Notes under the pieces: model-generated
The model's input: the letters and a program-made list of their open reading frames with translations, nothing else
Told to the model about the DNA's origin: nothing
Database searches by the model: none
Source of the DNA: Zygaena filipendulae
Taxonomy: Eukaryota > Arthropoda > Insecta > Lepidoptera > Zygaenidae
Direction: 5' to 3'
Length of the DNA: 64,000 nucleotides
Assembly (NCBI GenBank): GCA_907165275.2
Contig: OU015675.1
Location: 513,501-577,500 of the forward strand
In this document: positions 20,950-33,322 of the stretch, one piece after another
Layout of the letters: every line of letters starts with the position of its first letter
Position numbering within the stretch: the stretch's first letter is position 1
Made by a program: the position numbers and the translations under genes

Positions 20950-22360
20950 AGTGTTTGGGTGTGAGCTAATTGGGTTTTAATGTCCGTTGGTTTTTCGTCA
21001 AAGGAAATTTGTACATGTTTTTTTTTTTAGTTTCTAACGATCTTTGAATCTATGGTCACTTCTTTAATTCTGGCTTAGGTATATTGTGACTGACACAACA
21101 ATTCCGCCAATGTCAAGTTGTGGATGTAACAAATCAGTAACAATTTATTACCTGTTTCATACAAAAATAAAAAGAAATCAAAAGAATGTATATTTTCTTC
21201 TTCTCGACAAAATGGCGGTCACAGCTTAATTGCTTTTTGACTTTTCGGTTCCGACGCGTGAGGTACAACGTGCCCGGTATCAAAATTACCTACTTAACGT
21301 TAAGATTTATATTAGCGTAAAATTATTTTCTCATAAAAGATCAATTATTATCAACTACTAGCTGTATTGTCCGCAGTTTCAATTCCAGGACAAAAAATAG
21401 GTATAATATGAGTCCTATGACCCTATAATATGTCCTTCCTCATATGTTATGTTATTTTGTTAATTTGTAACATATGAGAAATTTGTATGCATATTTCATG
21501 AGCTAAGGATACCATTAACTCTAGGTCTATGTCTTCTTCTTCTTCTTTTTTCCAATGTGGCAACAGGCGGCATGGCGCTCTACTCACAAACATGTGAAAA
21601 GCATACGTCAATCATTCGTTACTCAAGTGAATCTCATACGTGCAAAACATCACATGAGCATTGCCCAAACGACATACAATTGTCCACAGACGTCAGTCAA
21701 CCAATTTTCACCCGATTAAAATGCGTGACGCGTAAAAACTTTATAGGCGGTTGTTTAATACACGAGTTACAATCTACATCTATTTATGGTATGCCGTATG
21801 TCAAAATGTTTTTGTTCTGTGTACACCACGTAGTGATTACCTTCTCTCTGGTGTACAACACAGAGTGAATCAATTAACCATAGAGAGGACATGTAGGCGG
21901 GGCAGGCGTGCCACGGTTGCAAAGGAAGTTAGAGCAAACGCTCTAACTTGCCCAAAACTTCTTTTGCTGCCTTCTCAAGTATATTTACCACAATATTCCC
22001 AAAACTGTGAATTTTGAAAACACTGACTTAGTAAAAAAATAACCATAAAGCGTTTAATACATTTCTTTACGTTATTGAATGTTTTAGGGCGTGATGAATA
22101 GTTTTGTGTGTGAAAATCACCCGGCGACACTGGGTTTCATCATTCTGTTTTCATTCTAAACTAAGTTGATCCCTTCTTTCTGTTATTTTCTGTTCTCTGG
22201 TGTACACACACACACAAACTTTCCCATTTACCTATTTTTATTGCTAGGATAATCGCGAAACGCGTGATATTCACGGATATCATTATCATTTTTTTTCCGG
22301 CCACGTCGTCACTTGGTTGTACCAAAAATTCCAATGTGATACCGTCCCGTGCACTAAATC
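20950..22360. other. unassigned stretch with microsatellite
   Basis: Holds a (TTC)n run at about 21531-21548, a VNTR-free AT-rich background, and at 21815-21870 a small inverted motif TGTGTACACCA/TGGTGTACAACA around a 23-bp segment that recurs at the edge of the satellite array (59456-59478). No gene seen. Confidence 0.5.
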
Positions 22361-22361
22361 C

Positions 22362-22512
22362 TTATTATAAATACGAATGTAAGTTTGTATGTTACGCTTT
22401 CACGTCTTAACTATCGTCTGGGGTACAAAAAACGACATGGAGGAATTTTTATCTCGGAATTCCCGCGGGATCTCCGAAATTAACGCGGGTGAAAACGCGG
22501 AGAACAGCTATA
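22362..22512 (-). repeat. lepidopteran SINE-like repeat
   Basis: TTATAAATACGAATGTAAGT through GGAATTCCCGCGGGATCTCC and GCGGGTGAAAACGCGGAGAA. From here to 24330 no gene or element is recognised. Confidence 0.75.
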
Positions 22513-24334
22513 ATCTGTTTTTCTCCTTATCTTTAGCATGGACTTTCGTAAAATAAACGAGTCCAGCTCACAACTTACTTCATAGTGAGAAACTCGGAGC
22601 AGGACTTGCGGACTCTCTTAAAATTTTCCAGGTGAAGGTTTAAAGGTATTTTGTCACAATAACTTTCGACGGATATTCCAGATATCTCGTGATTAAACCT
22701 AAAAATACGTATGTATGTATTTACAATTCATGCGGACAAAACCGCGGGTGGCAACTAGCGGCGTGTATTTGTTTACGTGTATTCGAACCAGCGTGGTATT
22801 GCCCACGTGGCATAGTGGACATTCGATCTTTTATTGTGCAATGCAGGTTACTAAAGCGGGTGATTCTACCTATCTATACTAGAGTTGGCAACCGTTCTAT
22901 TTTCCCAGGACATGTCCTAGTTTTTGGGGTGTCCCGGTGTTACTTTTTAAGTATCTTCAAGTTTTAAGTAGTAATTCATGCGCCAAAATTGCTTCCAATC
23001 TTACATTTTGTTGGTGGGCCCGGAATAACTTATTTGAAGATCATAAACAATAATTTTATTTTAGGTAACTGCTTTTTTTAATTTTCATTGATCCGTTTTC
23101 ATTGCGTAAACACTAAACATCATACGTATTAATTACTATTAATTAACTACTACTGTAATGCGTCTTGTTTTTAAGCCTGTCCAGTTCGAAATCTTAGTTT
23201 TTTATATTTGAGGATGGCAATGACAGGATAAAACGGTTCCAATAAAATCTAACATTAGAGTAGGTAAACTGACACCATTCCGGTTGACGGAAGAAGAATA
23301 CAATCAGGGACATAGAAACTTCCTCATAAAACACATGTAAACATACACAGGACTTCGACCCTGAAAGAGTAAAGACCGATTTCCATACTAACTATTGATG
23401 CCCATGGTCGCCCTCTTTCGGGTTCAATTTCCAAAAAACCTCTCTAAGTGCTCGCTTGTAAAATTTAATGATAATACAATATTCTAATTTGTTTTTTGAG
23501 AATATACATAGAATTTTATTCACAATCACTTAAACGGGTCGTGAGAAAAACACGGTTCATAAATTTATAATTTAGTGTAATCAGTACAGAATCTAAGAGT
23601 AAGTTTAAATATATACAAAACAATCACTGGCCTTCGCGATGCGTGGTAGACGTAGAGTCCGAAAGCTGCAGTGGCGTCGGCCAGGATGCGAAGATCAGGA
23701 AGAAGAAGGAACAGGAACAGCAGAAGATCCAAAGTTTTTCAAGTAAAGATTGTAGATAGGTTGAAGAAAGTAGTTTTGATAGAAAAAATTGCAGGAAGAA
23801 TCGCCCAATGTAAACACATTATATAGTAAAACATCATTCGTGCATCGTTGGAACTCACGTGACGATGTGTTGCGCAAGAAAATTTATACCTACCTATAAT
23901 ATAAGTGGTAGGTAGTACACTCCTCTGAGGGTTTTGGTACTTACCTAATCTACATAATTATATACTTTACTGTCATGTTACCTATGTGATAAGTAAAAAG
24001 AAAGGCCTTAATTTCTCCATTGCAACGAGTAATTTTCAAGTGATTTAAATTAATACATCAGTGTAACCAACTATCTGATCATCCAATGATATACAAACCC
24101 TGCTAACATTTATACTACTTTTAATTTTTCTTATTTATACGTAATTATAAGATAAACTCAATGGTTAATGAGATCGCATTATTAGCCACAAGGCTTGGGT
24201 TGAAATCTCCCATTCCTTGATTTCTCTGGCTATAAAAAACTGACAAGTGACGTCAGGTGAGCTGTGATTATAAACCTAGCTCGTTATCCATAAAAATTTA
24301 CTTATGGGCAGGTCCTTAATACTAGTCGATCCTC

Positions 24335-24430
24335 CACTTTCACCTGGGTTAATTTTTGAGTTCCCGTGGGAATTCCGGGATAAAACTACCCTATGTTTCT
24401 CTGCAGTATTGTAGCTTCCTATGACTTAAA
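24335..24430 (+). repeat. lepidopteran SINE-like repeat
   Basis: Diverged copy: TTTCACCTGGGTTAATTTTTG, GAGTTCCCGTGGGAATTCCG and GGATAAAACTACCCTATG. Confidence 0.65.
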
Positions 24431-24789
24431 TATTTTTTAAATCGGTTCTTTGTTGTTTTAGTTTATAGGTATATTACAAACAACCAAATCATACCAACAA
24501 CAAGGAAAAACCGCTGTATACAATAACAGAAAAACAACGCCTCTCAATCGCTTATCTCTCCCGAGTATTTGCTTATCGCGCGGCGCTGCGTGCGACAGTC
24601 GCCGATGTCACCGAGTGGCACCACAATAAGTGCAATCGCTCCCAGTCCAGCCGATGATCGACTCACAACTGCGTACTTCTTTGAGACAAGGTGGGGATTC
24701 CATGGAGTTAAGATACTGCACCATGCGTTCGGAATCTTTTTTTTCTTAAGCTGGCCAGTATCAGTTGAATTAAAAATTGTATATGTATG

Positions 24790-25030
24790 CCTCGTTGTAC
24801 GGTTTGAACTTTGAAATTGCAAACCATGGTGCTATAGTTTGCAAGATCTTTCTCGGAGGTATTGGTGGACACCGAAGAAATTAGTTCAAACGTCATTTTA
24901 TATCTTAAACCACCACTGCGAAAACTATTGCAACAAACAGCACTATAAAACAACAAAATCAGCTTTTAACATTTTTTTATCGTCATCGATATGACAACTT
25001 TGATGACAACCGCGTTCGAAATTCGGATCA
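24790..25030. repeat. unclassified repeat E, copy 1
   Basis: About 240 bp homologous to 35261-35535. Shared blocks include TCGTTGTACGGTTTGAACTT, CTTTCTCGGAG, CGAAGAAAT, a CACTATAAAACAACAAAATC-like block and CAACTTTGATG. It carries no terminal repeats I can define. Confidence 0.65.
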
Positions 25031-25173
25031 CCCCATCGCGCACCATTCGAGCTGTTACCTATAAGCTTGAATGCTCAAAAATAGTTTTTTTGAGAACTTG
25101 GCTGACACACTGATGTCTAGATTTTCTGATTATCATGTATTTCACATTGCAAAAAGATTCATTTTTAACCGAC

Positions 25174-25262
25174 TTCCAAAAAGGAGGAGGTTCTATGTTC
25201 GATTGTATGTATGTTCACCGATTACTCGAAGAGGGTTGGACCGATTTGAAAAATTCTATTAC
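25174..25262 (+). repeat. dispersed repeat end
   Basis: TTTTTAACCGACTTCCAAAA then AGGAGGAGGTT and TACTCGAAGAGGGTTGGACC: same family as 6815 (inverted) and 26159. Confidence 0.65.
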
Positions 25263-26158
25263 GATCTATTACTTGTGTTTTTGTCTTTTGGATTATGTAT
25301 AATTATGTAATGTACGTATGTGTTGTGAATGCAACATTGGCAGTTCGTGTAACACTGTGCATCTTGATTCTACTCAGTCTATAGTAAGAATTGCCTTCTT
25401 CTTGCGTCATATTATGCAATTTCGAACTAAACAATATAGAGCCTCTATCTATAGAGGTATTCTAGAACTATCCGTTGCTGTTATTGCCTAGATTCCACCA
25501 TGGCTTATAATAGTACCTACTAAAAAAATACCCAAACTTGAGACAAAATAAAAAAGATTTTATATTTTGATCTACCGCGTGCTACCGTCCTCCGTCAACC
25601 AATATTATAGACGTAAAATAATGTACTTTCGTTTACAAAAAAAAAAACACAATGACAATCAACGTTAAAGAACCGGGGAAGAAACATTATTGTTCTATAT
25701 TAAATCAGACTTGGCGTCAGCCTTGGGGAAACCGTGAAAAACCTGTAGAAAGGAAAATGGAGAACAACTGATCAGGCTGTATAGACCTAGAATCTCATGC
25801 CATTCCCGAAAGGGGAGAATTATATTAAAAAAAAAAAAACAACACGCGTATTACGGGAACTTTCCAAATAAATAAATAAGGTTGACAAATAAATTTATTT
25901 TCTTTCTTTCTTTCTTTCTTTACACGTACAACCTTTTGGTAATCAAAGACCGTTCGTTTATAGGGTAAAAGAAGTAAGTACCCGGCTCAAAGCCATAACT
26001 ACGACATTGAATCGATGAGTCTGCCGTGTCATTGACCGAGAACGTAAACAGCTGGCTCGGGTCGGACTGTGGTCTGTGGACCGGAGGCTCGCGAGGCCGA
26101 CCGCGCTGCATCGTAATTCGTATAGATTAACAACATTGAAGGAAAAGTCAAATATTTG
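25263..26158. other. unassigned stretch with TTTC microsatellite
   Basis: A (TTTC)n run lies at about 25903-25921. The GC-richer segment just after it (25960-26110) is open on the minus strand for 63 codons but matches nothing I know and could be a relic of a LINE. Confidence 0.45.
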
Positions 26159-26400
26159 TTTTTAACCGACTTCCAAAAAGGAGGAGGTTAATTACAATTT
26201 CGTATCGCGCTGATTATTTTAATTCAACTCTTATTTAGGACTTGAAGGTGGCAGCTAGCCAGCCGGGCACTTCCATCCCCATACCAGTTCGGCAACGCAA
26301 CTGCATGCCTTCTGGTGTTGCAGATGTCTATGGGTGGCGGTAATCACTTACTATCAGGTGTACTACTTGCTTGTGCCCCCTATGACATAAAAAAGTTACT
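26159..26400 (+). repeat. dispersed repeat end followed by lepidopteran SINE
   Basis: Starts with the TTTTTAACCGACTTCCAAAA motif, followed from about 26225 by CCAGCCGGGCACTTCCATCC, GGTGGCGGTAATCACTTACT and ATCAGGTGTACTACTTGCTT, a SINE consensus I associate with Lepidoptera. Confidence 0.65.
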
Positions 26401-26469
26401 AACATTTTTTTTTGTAATACGTAGTAATTACTCTTTCGCAACACGTTTTCCGAGGCACAGATAAGAACA

Positions 26470-26548
26470 TAATGGTATTTTTTATCCCGGAATCGGAATT
26501 CCCGCAGGAACTCTCATATTAACCCAGGCGGAACCGCGGGCAGCAGCG
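26470..26548 (-). repeat. lepidopteran SINE-like repeat
   Basis: GGAATTCCCGCAGGAACTCT, ACCCAGGCGGAACCGCGGGC. The following 26550-27365 has no recognised feature apart from three TTAGG units at 26801-26815. Confidence 0.65.
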
Positions 26549-27368
26549 AATCTTGATATACAGGGTGGAAATTTGAAACGGGTAAGGGTAAGGGCGGCTA
26601 GTGGCTAGACCTTAAAGGTTGAAGCTACGCGATTATGGTCTTAGGAGACCATCCGTTATTTTTTGAGTTATTGCTATCGGCATTTACATTATTTGAAAAA
26701 AATATACAGTCAGCGAGGAATCTGCGATTTTCCAAAATATTTTTTATAAGCTTCATCAATCCTGTTTCAGACAAGGATCAAAAGGCTCTATGGGACCAAG
26801 TTAGGTTAGGTTAGGGTATCAGAAATGTCACAAATCGAAAAAACGTTGCCCATACATTTTTTTAAGGAAAATGAATTGTGGCACAGTAATGAAAATTTTC
26901 TTATTTCGAGAAAGTTTCTTCTGCCAAGTGCCAAAAATTATCTCGGCAACCAGTTATAGTAGAGTTTATAATAGGCAATATGTATCTACATTCTACAATG
27001 AAACTAAACAAACACATCTCGCTAGTCCATCGTTTACAATAACCGGTATCTAACAGGATAAAAATATAGTTTTGGGTATTGTTTCTGTTATTCTAACCTT
27101 GGATTTTCCTTTTAAGTTTACACAAAATTTTGAGGAAGTGCAAATTTTAAAATAAATATTAATAATACCAACGCATAATTTACATAGAGCAATAAATAAT
27201 CATTGTAATCATTTAATTAAATCATCAATTATTTAATTAGACAAGGCCCAGTCATTATATTATCTGTGGCCCAGGTAAGACCCGCCCAGTTAAACTGAAG
27301 AGTTTTCATAGTACATAGATCCCATCATAAGTCCCTTTCACATTGTGACATATTTGGTGCATAAATTA

Positions 27369-27500
27369 CTAGCTGTCCCCCGCGGTTTCACCCGCGGTAA
27401 TTTCGTAGTTCCCGCGGGAATTTCGGGATAAAAAGTACCCTATGCCACTCAGAACTACCGTAGCTTTCTATAAGTGAAAGAATTTTCAATATTGATTCAG
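27369..27500 (+). repeat. lepidopteran SINE-like repeat
   Basis: ACTAGCTGTCCCCCGCGGTT, TTCCCGCGGGAATTTCGGGA, GTACCCTATGCCACTCAGAA: one of the best preserved 5' parts. Confidence 0.8.
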
Positions 27501-27677
27501 TAGATCCAGACATTACGCCCTACATCGTCACAAACTCACAATTCACAAACACAAACTTTACGATATCAGTTGGGATGTTTCTAAGAATCTCACTCGGAGC
27601 CGCTCGCGCACGGGTTCTCTTGCAACGACCTTCAGTGTCTTCTGACTAGTCAGTAGTCACTCTATATTTAGATATGG

Positions 27678-27822
27678 GGCCGTATTTTTGTATCGCTCGA
27701 ATTACTTTCGCACGCGGCATCGCTAATTCACACACGAATGCTCATACATTTTTTAAGCATTCACGCGCGAATCTTGCGATTCCGTGTGCGAAAAGTAATT
27801 CGAGCAATTCAAAAATACGGCC
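27678..27822. mobile_element. MITE family C, long TIRs
   Basis: A 145-bp element whose halves are inverted repeats of about 40 bp with small differences: GGCCGTATTTTTGTATCGCT at the left and CGAGCAATTCAAAAATACGG at the right. It has no coding capacity and can form a nearly complete hairpin. Confidence 0.75.
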
Positions 27823-27829
27823 TCTGGAT

Positions 27830-28710
27830 ACGTACAAGCTGTCATGTAAAACCGTTATAGGACAAAAAAGTCAAAAAACTAGCTGTTTTATAAGCACGAC
27901 CGAAAATGAATGGATGACGGAATCCATCCAGTTCGATCGATAGGTTCTACCAGCCCATGGAGGCTGTTGCTAAGGGCGAAGTTGACAGTCTATAAAATCG
28001 TTAACAGTTAGAAAACTAAGGAACGAATCCTCATGTCACGTGGTCACGTAAAATTGTCTGAGTCCAGTAAAGTCCAGTTTTGATTGTCAACTTGGCTGAG
28101 CGAGCAGTAATTTTTTAAATTATCCGTTACAAACAAACATAGAAAAAATATAATCTTTACTCTTAAAATTATAATTTTTGTAGGTATACCTAGTTATAGA
28201 TCAAATTGTATTATGATGACCTAGAATCGTGCGGACCTGTTATTTTGTTGTTCGTACAGATTGATACAACTTTGATAGCGGGTAACGTCGCAAAAACTCG
28301 TCTGTGATTCGATAATGACGCAGTAGGTATGCGCGTGCGCATCGAGACGCAATGCGACGCACACGAGTGTGGTTTTTGACAGATAGAAAGGACATCAACT
28401 CCAGTTTAAGCAAAGAATAGAGATTATATAAAGAAGAGGCACTCACTGCTTCCCACCACACACCCCGCGAAAGTTTATTGGCATATTCCGAGAAAAGTTT
28501 GACGCATGTAGAATCTACAATTGTGACAATTATTCACTGACAGCTGACAGTTGCTGTCAGCTCGCTGTCAGCCTTAAGATACGCGCACGCTCACAACACG
28601 TGCACACGTGTACAAGCCGGCCGTCTCTACTAGTACGAAGGTACTTGAATCAGTGCATTTGTATGGAGTGTCAGTGGTTTTAGTATGGAAACAAATGAAA
28701 ATCAGTGTCG
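27830..28710. other. unassigned stretch
   Basis: No gene. A short triple TGACAG/CTGTCAG hairpin cluster lies at 28534-28574. Confidence 0.5.
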
Positions 28711-28714
28711 CTGG

Positions 28715-28985
28715 GCGATTTTCTCACACTGTCATCTATTGCGCACAAAAACATTCATTAACGTAACGAAACGAAACGTATAACGTTTTCGCTTAGACAT
28801 TGTTTTCAAAATTCGCGTTTTTGGAAATATTCTGGAAAATATACTTCGGATGCCAGCAAAAGAAGTTCTTGGAAAGTTATATCTTTTGCTCTAATTCCCT
28901 TCGGAACCGTGGCGCGCCTGCCCGGCTGCATGGCCTCTCTAGTCAATTTGTTTTCTCTGTGGTGTTCGGCACGTTTTTTTAAACT
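28715..28985. repeat. unclassified repeat F, copy 1
   Basis: Homologous to 38420-38665. Shared blocks are TTTTGGAAATATT, GGTGCCAGCAA/GATGCCAGCAA, GGAAAGTTA and TATTTTCTCTGTG/TGTTTTCTCTGTG, with similar spacing. Confidence 0.6.
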
Positions 28986-29149
28986 TTAGTGCGTCAATGA
29001 CACTGTATGCATAGATAATATAGGTAATACTATACCTACTGGTAAATATTGCGTTGTAATGGTTAAGTCGTTCACGCCTCTTTCGCTTAATAAAATATAG
29101 GCTGTCGGTAAAACTCCAACACTTATGTGTTTTATACTTTTAACTAACT

Positions 29150-29540
29150 GATCCCCGTGGTTTCACTTGCGTTAAGTTCAAAGTAGCCTAATTTACTCCT
29201 TATCACATCAGCTAATTTCTAGTGAAAGACCCTTCAATTCAAAATTGGCCCAACTGTTTCGGAGATTTACCCGCGTGAGTTTCGGAATCCCCGCAAGAAC
29301 TCCAAAATTATTTTATACAAATTGTCAGGACAAGTCCTGACAATAACGAACACAAAAAAAAGAATTCCACTATCCAATTTGGTGCAGTGGAGATTGTGTT
29401 CTTTGTATGACGTAGGCATCTGATCAGAAAGGATTTTTTTTAAAAATTCTATCCTCAAGGGGTAAAAAGGGGTTGTAAAGCTTGTATGGAACAATTCCGC
29501 GGGAATTATCACGGGTGAAACCGCGCGGGACAGTTAGTTA
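29150..29540. repeat. lepidopteran SINE-like repeats, opposed copies
   Basis: A plus-strand copy starts at about 29150 (CCCCGTGGTTTCACTTGCGT) and passes through ACCCGCGTGAGTTTCGGAAT; a minus-strand end follows at 29490-29538 (CGCGGGAATTATCACGGGTG, ACCGCGCGGGACAGTTAGTT). Confidence 0.7.
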
Positions 29541-29812
29541 TAGCTATAAGATTGGACTTAAACTCTCACATTGATTCTTGAACTTGGAACCGCGATAAAA
29601 TTTATCTGTTCCAACTTCTACTGAGTAACGGACTTTATCTCACTTTGGGTAATGTCTTGGCAAACCAATCAAATAGGTACCTATTTCAGATCGTCTACTA
29701 CTGCTACTACTATACTATACACTATCAGGTCTTTAACCCAACTATATCTTAATACTGCCAAATTTGTTTATTAATATTTATGTTCTTGGAAATCTGAAAC
29801 ATATCTATTATC

Positions 29813-30300
29813 TACACGTTAAAGGTTAGGGAATCAATGAGTTTCTCTCAGATAACATATCGGGATACACGTTAAAGGTTATCTGGGGGCACGGCAGTGC
29901 CCCCGCCAAGTCGAGCAACAAAAGCGGCACGGCCGTACTATCCTTTTCTCGAAGCAATTCAGGCCATTTTCGACCCCCTATAACTTCGTTGTGGATAAAA
30001 CTAGAAGCCTGATTTTTTAGTAAACAAGCAGGTATTGTATGTATAAAGACGGTATAATTTAAATTTCATTCGATTTGAACCAGTAGTTTAAGAATTATAA
30101 CTAGTCAAAGTTTCTTAATTTTGTAGATCACTCACTCACTCACTCACTCACTCACTGACCGATCATCAAAACTCTAAGGCACTTCTAGCAGACATAGAAG
30201 TTTGAAATTTAGAATACAATTAGTGTTTATTGTATAAATCAAGGAAAAACTAAAATATTTTGCAATTTCGGTCCAGTTTTCTAGATACACCAACTGCACA
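29813..30300. repeat. dispersed repeat with hairpin and CACT microsatellite
   Basis: A TACACGTTAAAGGTTA segment is repeated at 29813 and 29866. A hairpin GGGGGCAC-GGCA-GTGCCCCC lies at 29885-29904, followed by a block ending in (CACT)n at about 30130-30158. The layout of a GC hairpin followed by a CACTCACTGACCGATCATCA block resembles a repeat seen elsewhere in Lepidoptera; I cannot classify it. Confidence 0.5.
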
Positions 30301-30407
30301 AATAACTTTGTAATCCCATATAAATGTATGAAATTACAAAGTTATATATGCAGTTATATGTACTAACTGCACAAATAACTTTGTAACCATATAAATATAT
30401 GAGACTA

Positions 30408-30842
30408 GCTGTTCCCTGTGGTTTCACCCGCGTTAATTTCGGAGATCCCGCGGGAATTCAGAGATGCAAAGTAGTAAGTACCCTATATCCCTAGGTTTTC
30501 TTTACCCCTGACAACGTGCATGCAAAATTTCATGAGATTTCACCAGCGTTATTTCGGAGATCCTTCGGGAATTCCGAGATAAAATTACCCTAATCTGAAT
30601 GCTCCAATGGTTTCCATGAAATTTTGTATACAGGGGATTTCGGGGGCCATAAATCGATCTAGCTAGAATTCATTTCTGGAATTCCCGCGCGAACTCTGAT
30701 ACCAACGCGGGTGAATTAATTATTGCATACTTACTACACGTTGTCAAGGGTACAGGAAAGGTCATAGGGTAGTACTTTTATCTCAGAATACCCGCGGGAT
30801 CTCCGAAATTAATGTGGGTTAAACCGCGGGGAACAGCTATTT
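30408..30842. repeat. lepidopteran SINE-like repeats, cluster
   Basis: Plus-strand copy 30408-30600 (GACTAGCTGTTCCCTGTGGT) that contains a second partial unit at 30538. A minus-strand copy follows at about 30650-30842, ending AACCGCGGGGAACAGCTA. Confidence 0.75.
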
Positions 30843-31090
30843 AAGCCGTTGCCCAGATATTAATAAATAATAATAATAAGTGTAGCTAGTTACCTACCTA
30901 GATATAAAGTGTAGATACATAGTTACCTAGACATAATTATGTTCAAAGGTACAATGGTCAACGGAATGAAAAAGCAAGAATGGGGCATGTGTTTATATTA
31001 TAAAGTTGTAGCAAAATCTTTCAAGTTATTAAAGTAGACTAGACTAAATTGCTCAAAGGAGGAAGACCATTTACAAAAAGAAATGAGATC

Positions 31091-31653
31091 CCATCAAAAA
31101 CAAACTTGTAAAAAAGTCCAAGTCTCGCAACTCAGTTCTTCTACAGTAAAAAGTTGTGAGATCAATGTAATACCAAGTCGGTTAATTTATTCAGTGCCTA
31201 CTTAAGGGTCCTTCTGTCTAAAGTTATCATGTTATAAGCTAATCTAATAACATTTTATAGTGACCATATCAAATTTAAAAATCTTTTATGTTTTAAATAG
31301 ATTGATTGGCTTGGCGATCACGTGAAAACACAATATATCTCACATGTAATACATAATTATGGTTCTAAACAATCTAATTTAATTATAATATGTATTACTT
31401 GTGAGATATATTGTGTTTTCACGTGATCGCCAAGCCAATCAATCTATTTAAAACATAAAAGATTTTTAAATTTGATATGGTCACTATAAAATGTTATTAG
31501 ATTAGCTTATAACATGATAACTTTAGACAGAAGGACCCTTAAGTAGGCACTGAATAAATTAACCGACTTGGTATTACATTGATCTCACAACTTTTTACTG
31601 TAGAAGAACTGAGTTGCGAGACTTGGACTTTTTTACAAGTTTGTTTTTGATGG
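31091..31653. repeat. 563-bp near-perfect palindrome
   Basis: The left arm 31091-31353 and right arm 31391-31653 are reverse complements over about 263 bp; I found a single mismatch near the inner end. The spacer is about 37 bp. The arms contain no gene and no transposon I recognise. Immediately right of the palindrome (31654-31686) is a 33-bp segment that also occurs at 29834-29866. Confidence 0.92.
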
Positions 31654-31689
31654 TCAATGAGTTTCTCTCAGATAACATATCGGGATCAA

Positions 31690-32025
31690 AGACGTCAAAT
31701 ATGTAGTTGTTGGCTGTAGCGGGTACAAATCAATGAGATCCTAAGGTCCTAGTCCTGAGATTACAGATGACCAAATAGGGAACTTTTTTATTTCATATTT
31801 TATTCATCTTGTTACATCATTCTAATATGATAAAATATATATAAATACGCTCAATCATCAGTGTTTGTTTAATATAAGTGTTACAGACCACAGTAGATAC
31901 GAATATCGACGCCGATAAATCAGAGAGCGCGGCTAGTGACGTCTCGTTTCGCTTTCGACCAATAGTGATGCGTTTTATTTAGGTAAATACTAAATCCTGA
32001 ATATTTTAAAGACGAATGTTTGTTA
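31690..32025. other. unassigned stretch
   Basis: About 330 bp with no gene or element recognised. Confidence 0.5.
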
Positions 32026-32029
32026 GGTA

Positions 32030-32140
32030 GGTACTCTTTCACGCCTTAACTACTCATCTTATTATGAAAATCCCGGTACTTTTCATCCCGGAATTCCCAC
32101 AGGAACAACGCGGTGGAAACTGTGGTTGACCAGCTAGTTA
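32030..32140 (-). repeat. lepidopteran SINE-like repeat
   Basis: CTCTTTCACGCCTTAACTAC through CCCGGAATTCCCACAGGAAC and AACTGTGGTTGACCAGCTAG. Confidence 0.65.
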
Positions 32141-32227
32141 AACAATAGAGCACTTCATTCACTCTCCTGTTTACCATAATATGTCCTCTTTCATCACTGC
32201 TCAACCTGCCCCCGCCCGTCTAGAATC

Positions 32228-32362
32228 TTCATCATCATCATATCAGCCGAAAGAAGTCCACAGACAGACATAGGCCTCCCCAAGGATCGCCGAAACGACC
32301 GCTCCTGCACTCCCCGCGTCCATCAGCATCTCGTGACCCTCACCAAGTCGTCGGTATAATAT
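32228..32362. repeat. lepidopteran dispersed repeat (ATCATC-CAGCCGAAAGA type)
   Basis: CATCATCATATCAGCCGAAAG, GTCCACAGACAGACATAGGC and CTCCCCAAGGATCGCC are recognisable blocks of a repeat abundant in moths and butterflies. Confidence 0.6.
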
Positions 32363-32639
32363 GTAGCGGGCCTAACCACGCTGCGTTTTTCGGTAGTTGA
32401 TTAAACAGTAAATCATCGATACTGTGAATTTTTCTAGGGTGAGCAAAGGGTTTTAGAGTGGGCATTGTCATCTCTCCTCTTACTGTCAGGTTCACTGAAC
32501 TACACGTTAGACGTGTAGTTCACTGTAGGCTCAGTGACCCTGGCAACCTTTCTACCCAATTTGTTGCCTAGTTGTCTACCTGCTAGCAATAGTAATAAGT
32601 AAAAATTCTACTACTAACACACTATGGACTTATACGTCT

Positions 32640-32757
32640 GAAAATAAAGATATTTTATTTTATTTTATTATATTTCATTTCCTTTTTTTTCATTTCATTT
32701 CGTTTCAGTACATTTCATTACATTTCATTACATTTCATTTTATTTTATATTGTCCAT
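32640..32757. repeat. TTTTA/CATTT low-complexity run
   Basis: Degenerate pentamers (TATTT, CATTT) ending just upstream of the ETFBKMT exon. Confidence 0.7.
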
Positions 32758-32772
32758 TCTGACCCCCTCTAG

Positions 32773-32962
32773 GCACGATGGCGGGGGGGCTGACCTCGCT
32801 GATAGTCAGGCACACGCGCCTCTCCCGCCGCCACCTCACCCCCGAGCTGGCGCTGCGCCTGGTGACCCCGCGGTGCCCGCTTTGGTCGGCGGCTGAACAG
32901 GACGTGCCCTTCAAGGACCCCTACTGGGCGTTCTACTGGCCTGGCGGACAGGGTATCGCCAG
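32773..32962 (+). CDS. ETFBKMT: ETFBKMT (METTL20) first coding exon, gene incomplete
   Basis: ETFBKMT is a mitochondrial seven-beta-strand methyltransferase that methylates lysines of electron-transfer flavoprotein beta. The exon follows a plausible acceptor (CCCCTCTAG at 32764-32772), starts ATG at 32778 and runs 62 codons to AG|GTAAGT at 32962/32963. The protein reads HLTPELALRLVTPRCPLW and then DPYWAFYWPGGQGIAR, which matches the N-terminal signature of the family (LTPE...LRLLTPRC...DPYWAIYWPGGQ). The Arg-rich start suits a mitochondrial targeting peptide. The exon is about two-thirds G+C in an AT-rich neighbourhood, as expected for selected sequence. The next exon should begin with the SAM-binding VLDLGSG motif. 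I could not find it in the following 31 kb, so the gene has a very long intron or is truncated here. An upstream non-coding exon is implied by the acceptor. Confidence 0.8.
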
Positions 32963-33322
32963 GTAAGTTAGGATGATTTGTTTAAAAAAAAAATTGGTTT
33001 CGCAGAGTGCAGACTGCAATACGAACGTAGACTTATCGTAACTTTAGACTGCTAGACTCTAAAGGAAAAAAATAATAAAAACAGCGATAGATAGTTATTA
33101 AATGGGAATGTTGCAGAGGTGTGAAAATGAAACTCTATTTAGTCATTTGATAATATTAGACACGTAGGTAGGTATATTTTGATTACAGACAGGAAAGATT
33201 TTGTAGTTAGTTACCTATTTTATGTTTTTAAATCATGAACCAATTAATTGGTCCATGTTTTAATTGGAATGGTTTAATTGGTCCATGTTTTAAATATGTA
33301 TTAGAGACGAAAATCGAATACT

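Noticed and set aside
25960..26111. GC-richer minus-strand open frame as a possible host exon
   Set aside because: No recognisable domain, no convincing splice sites, and it abuts a microsatellite as a LINE end would.
26801..26816. Three TTAGG units, the insect telomere motif
   Set aside because: Only three units and no further degenerate copies around; chance is likely.
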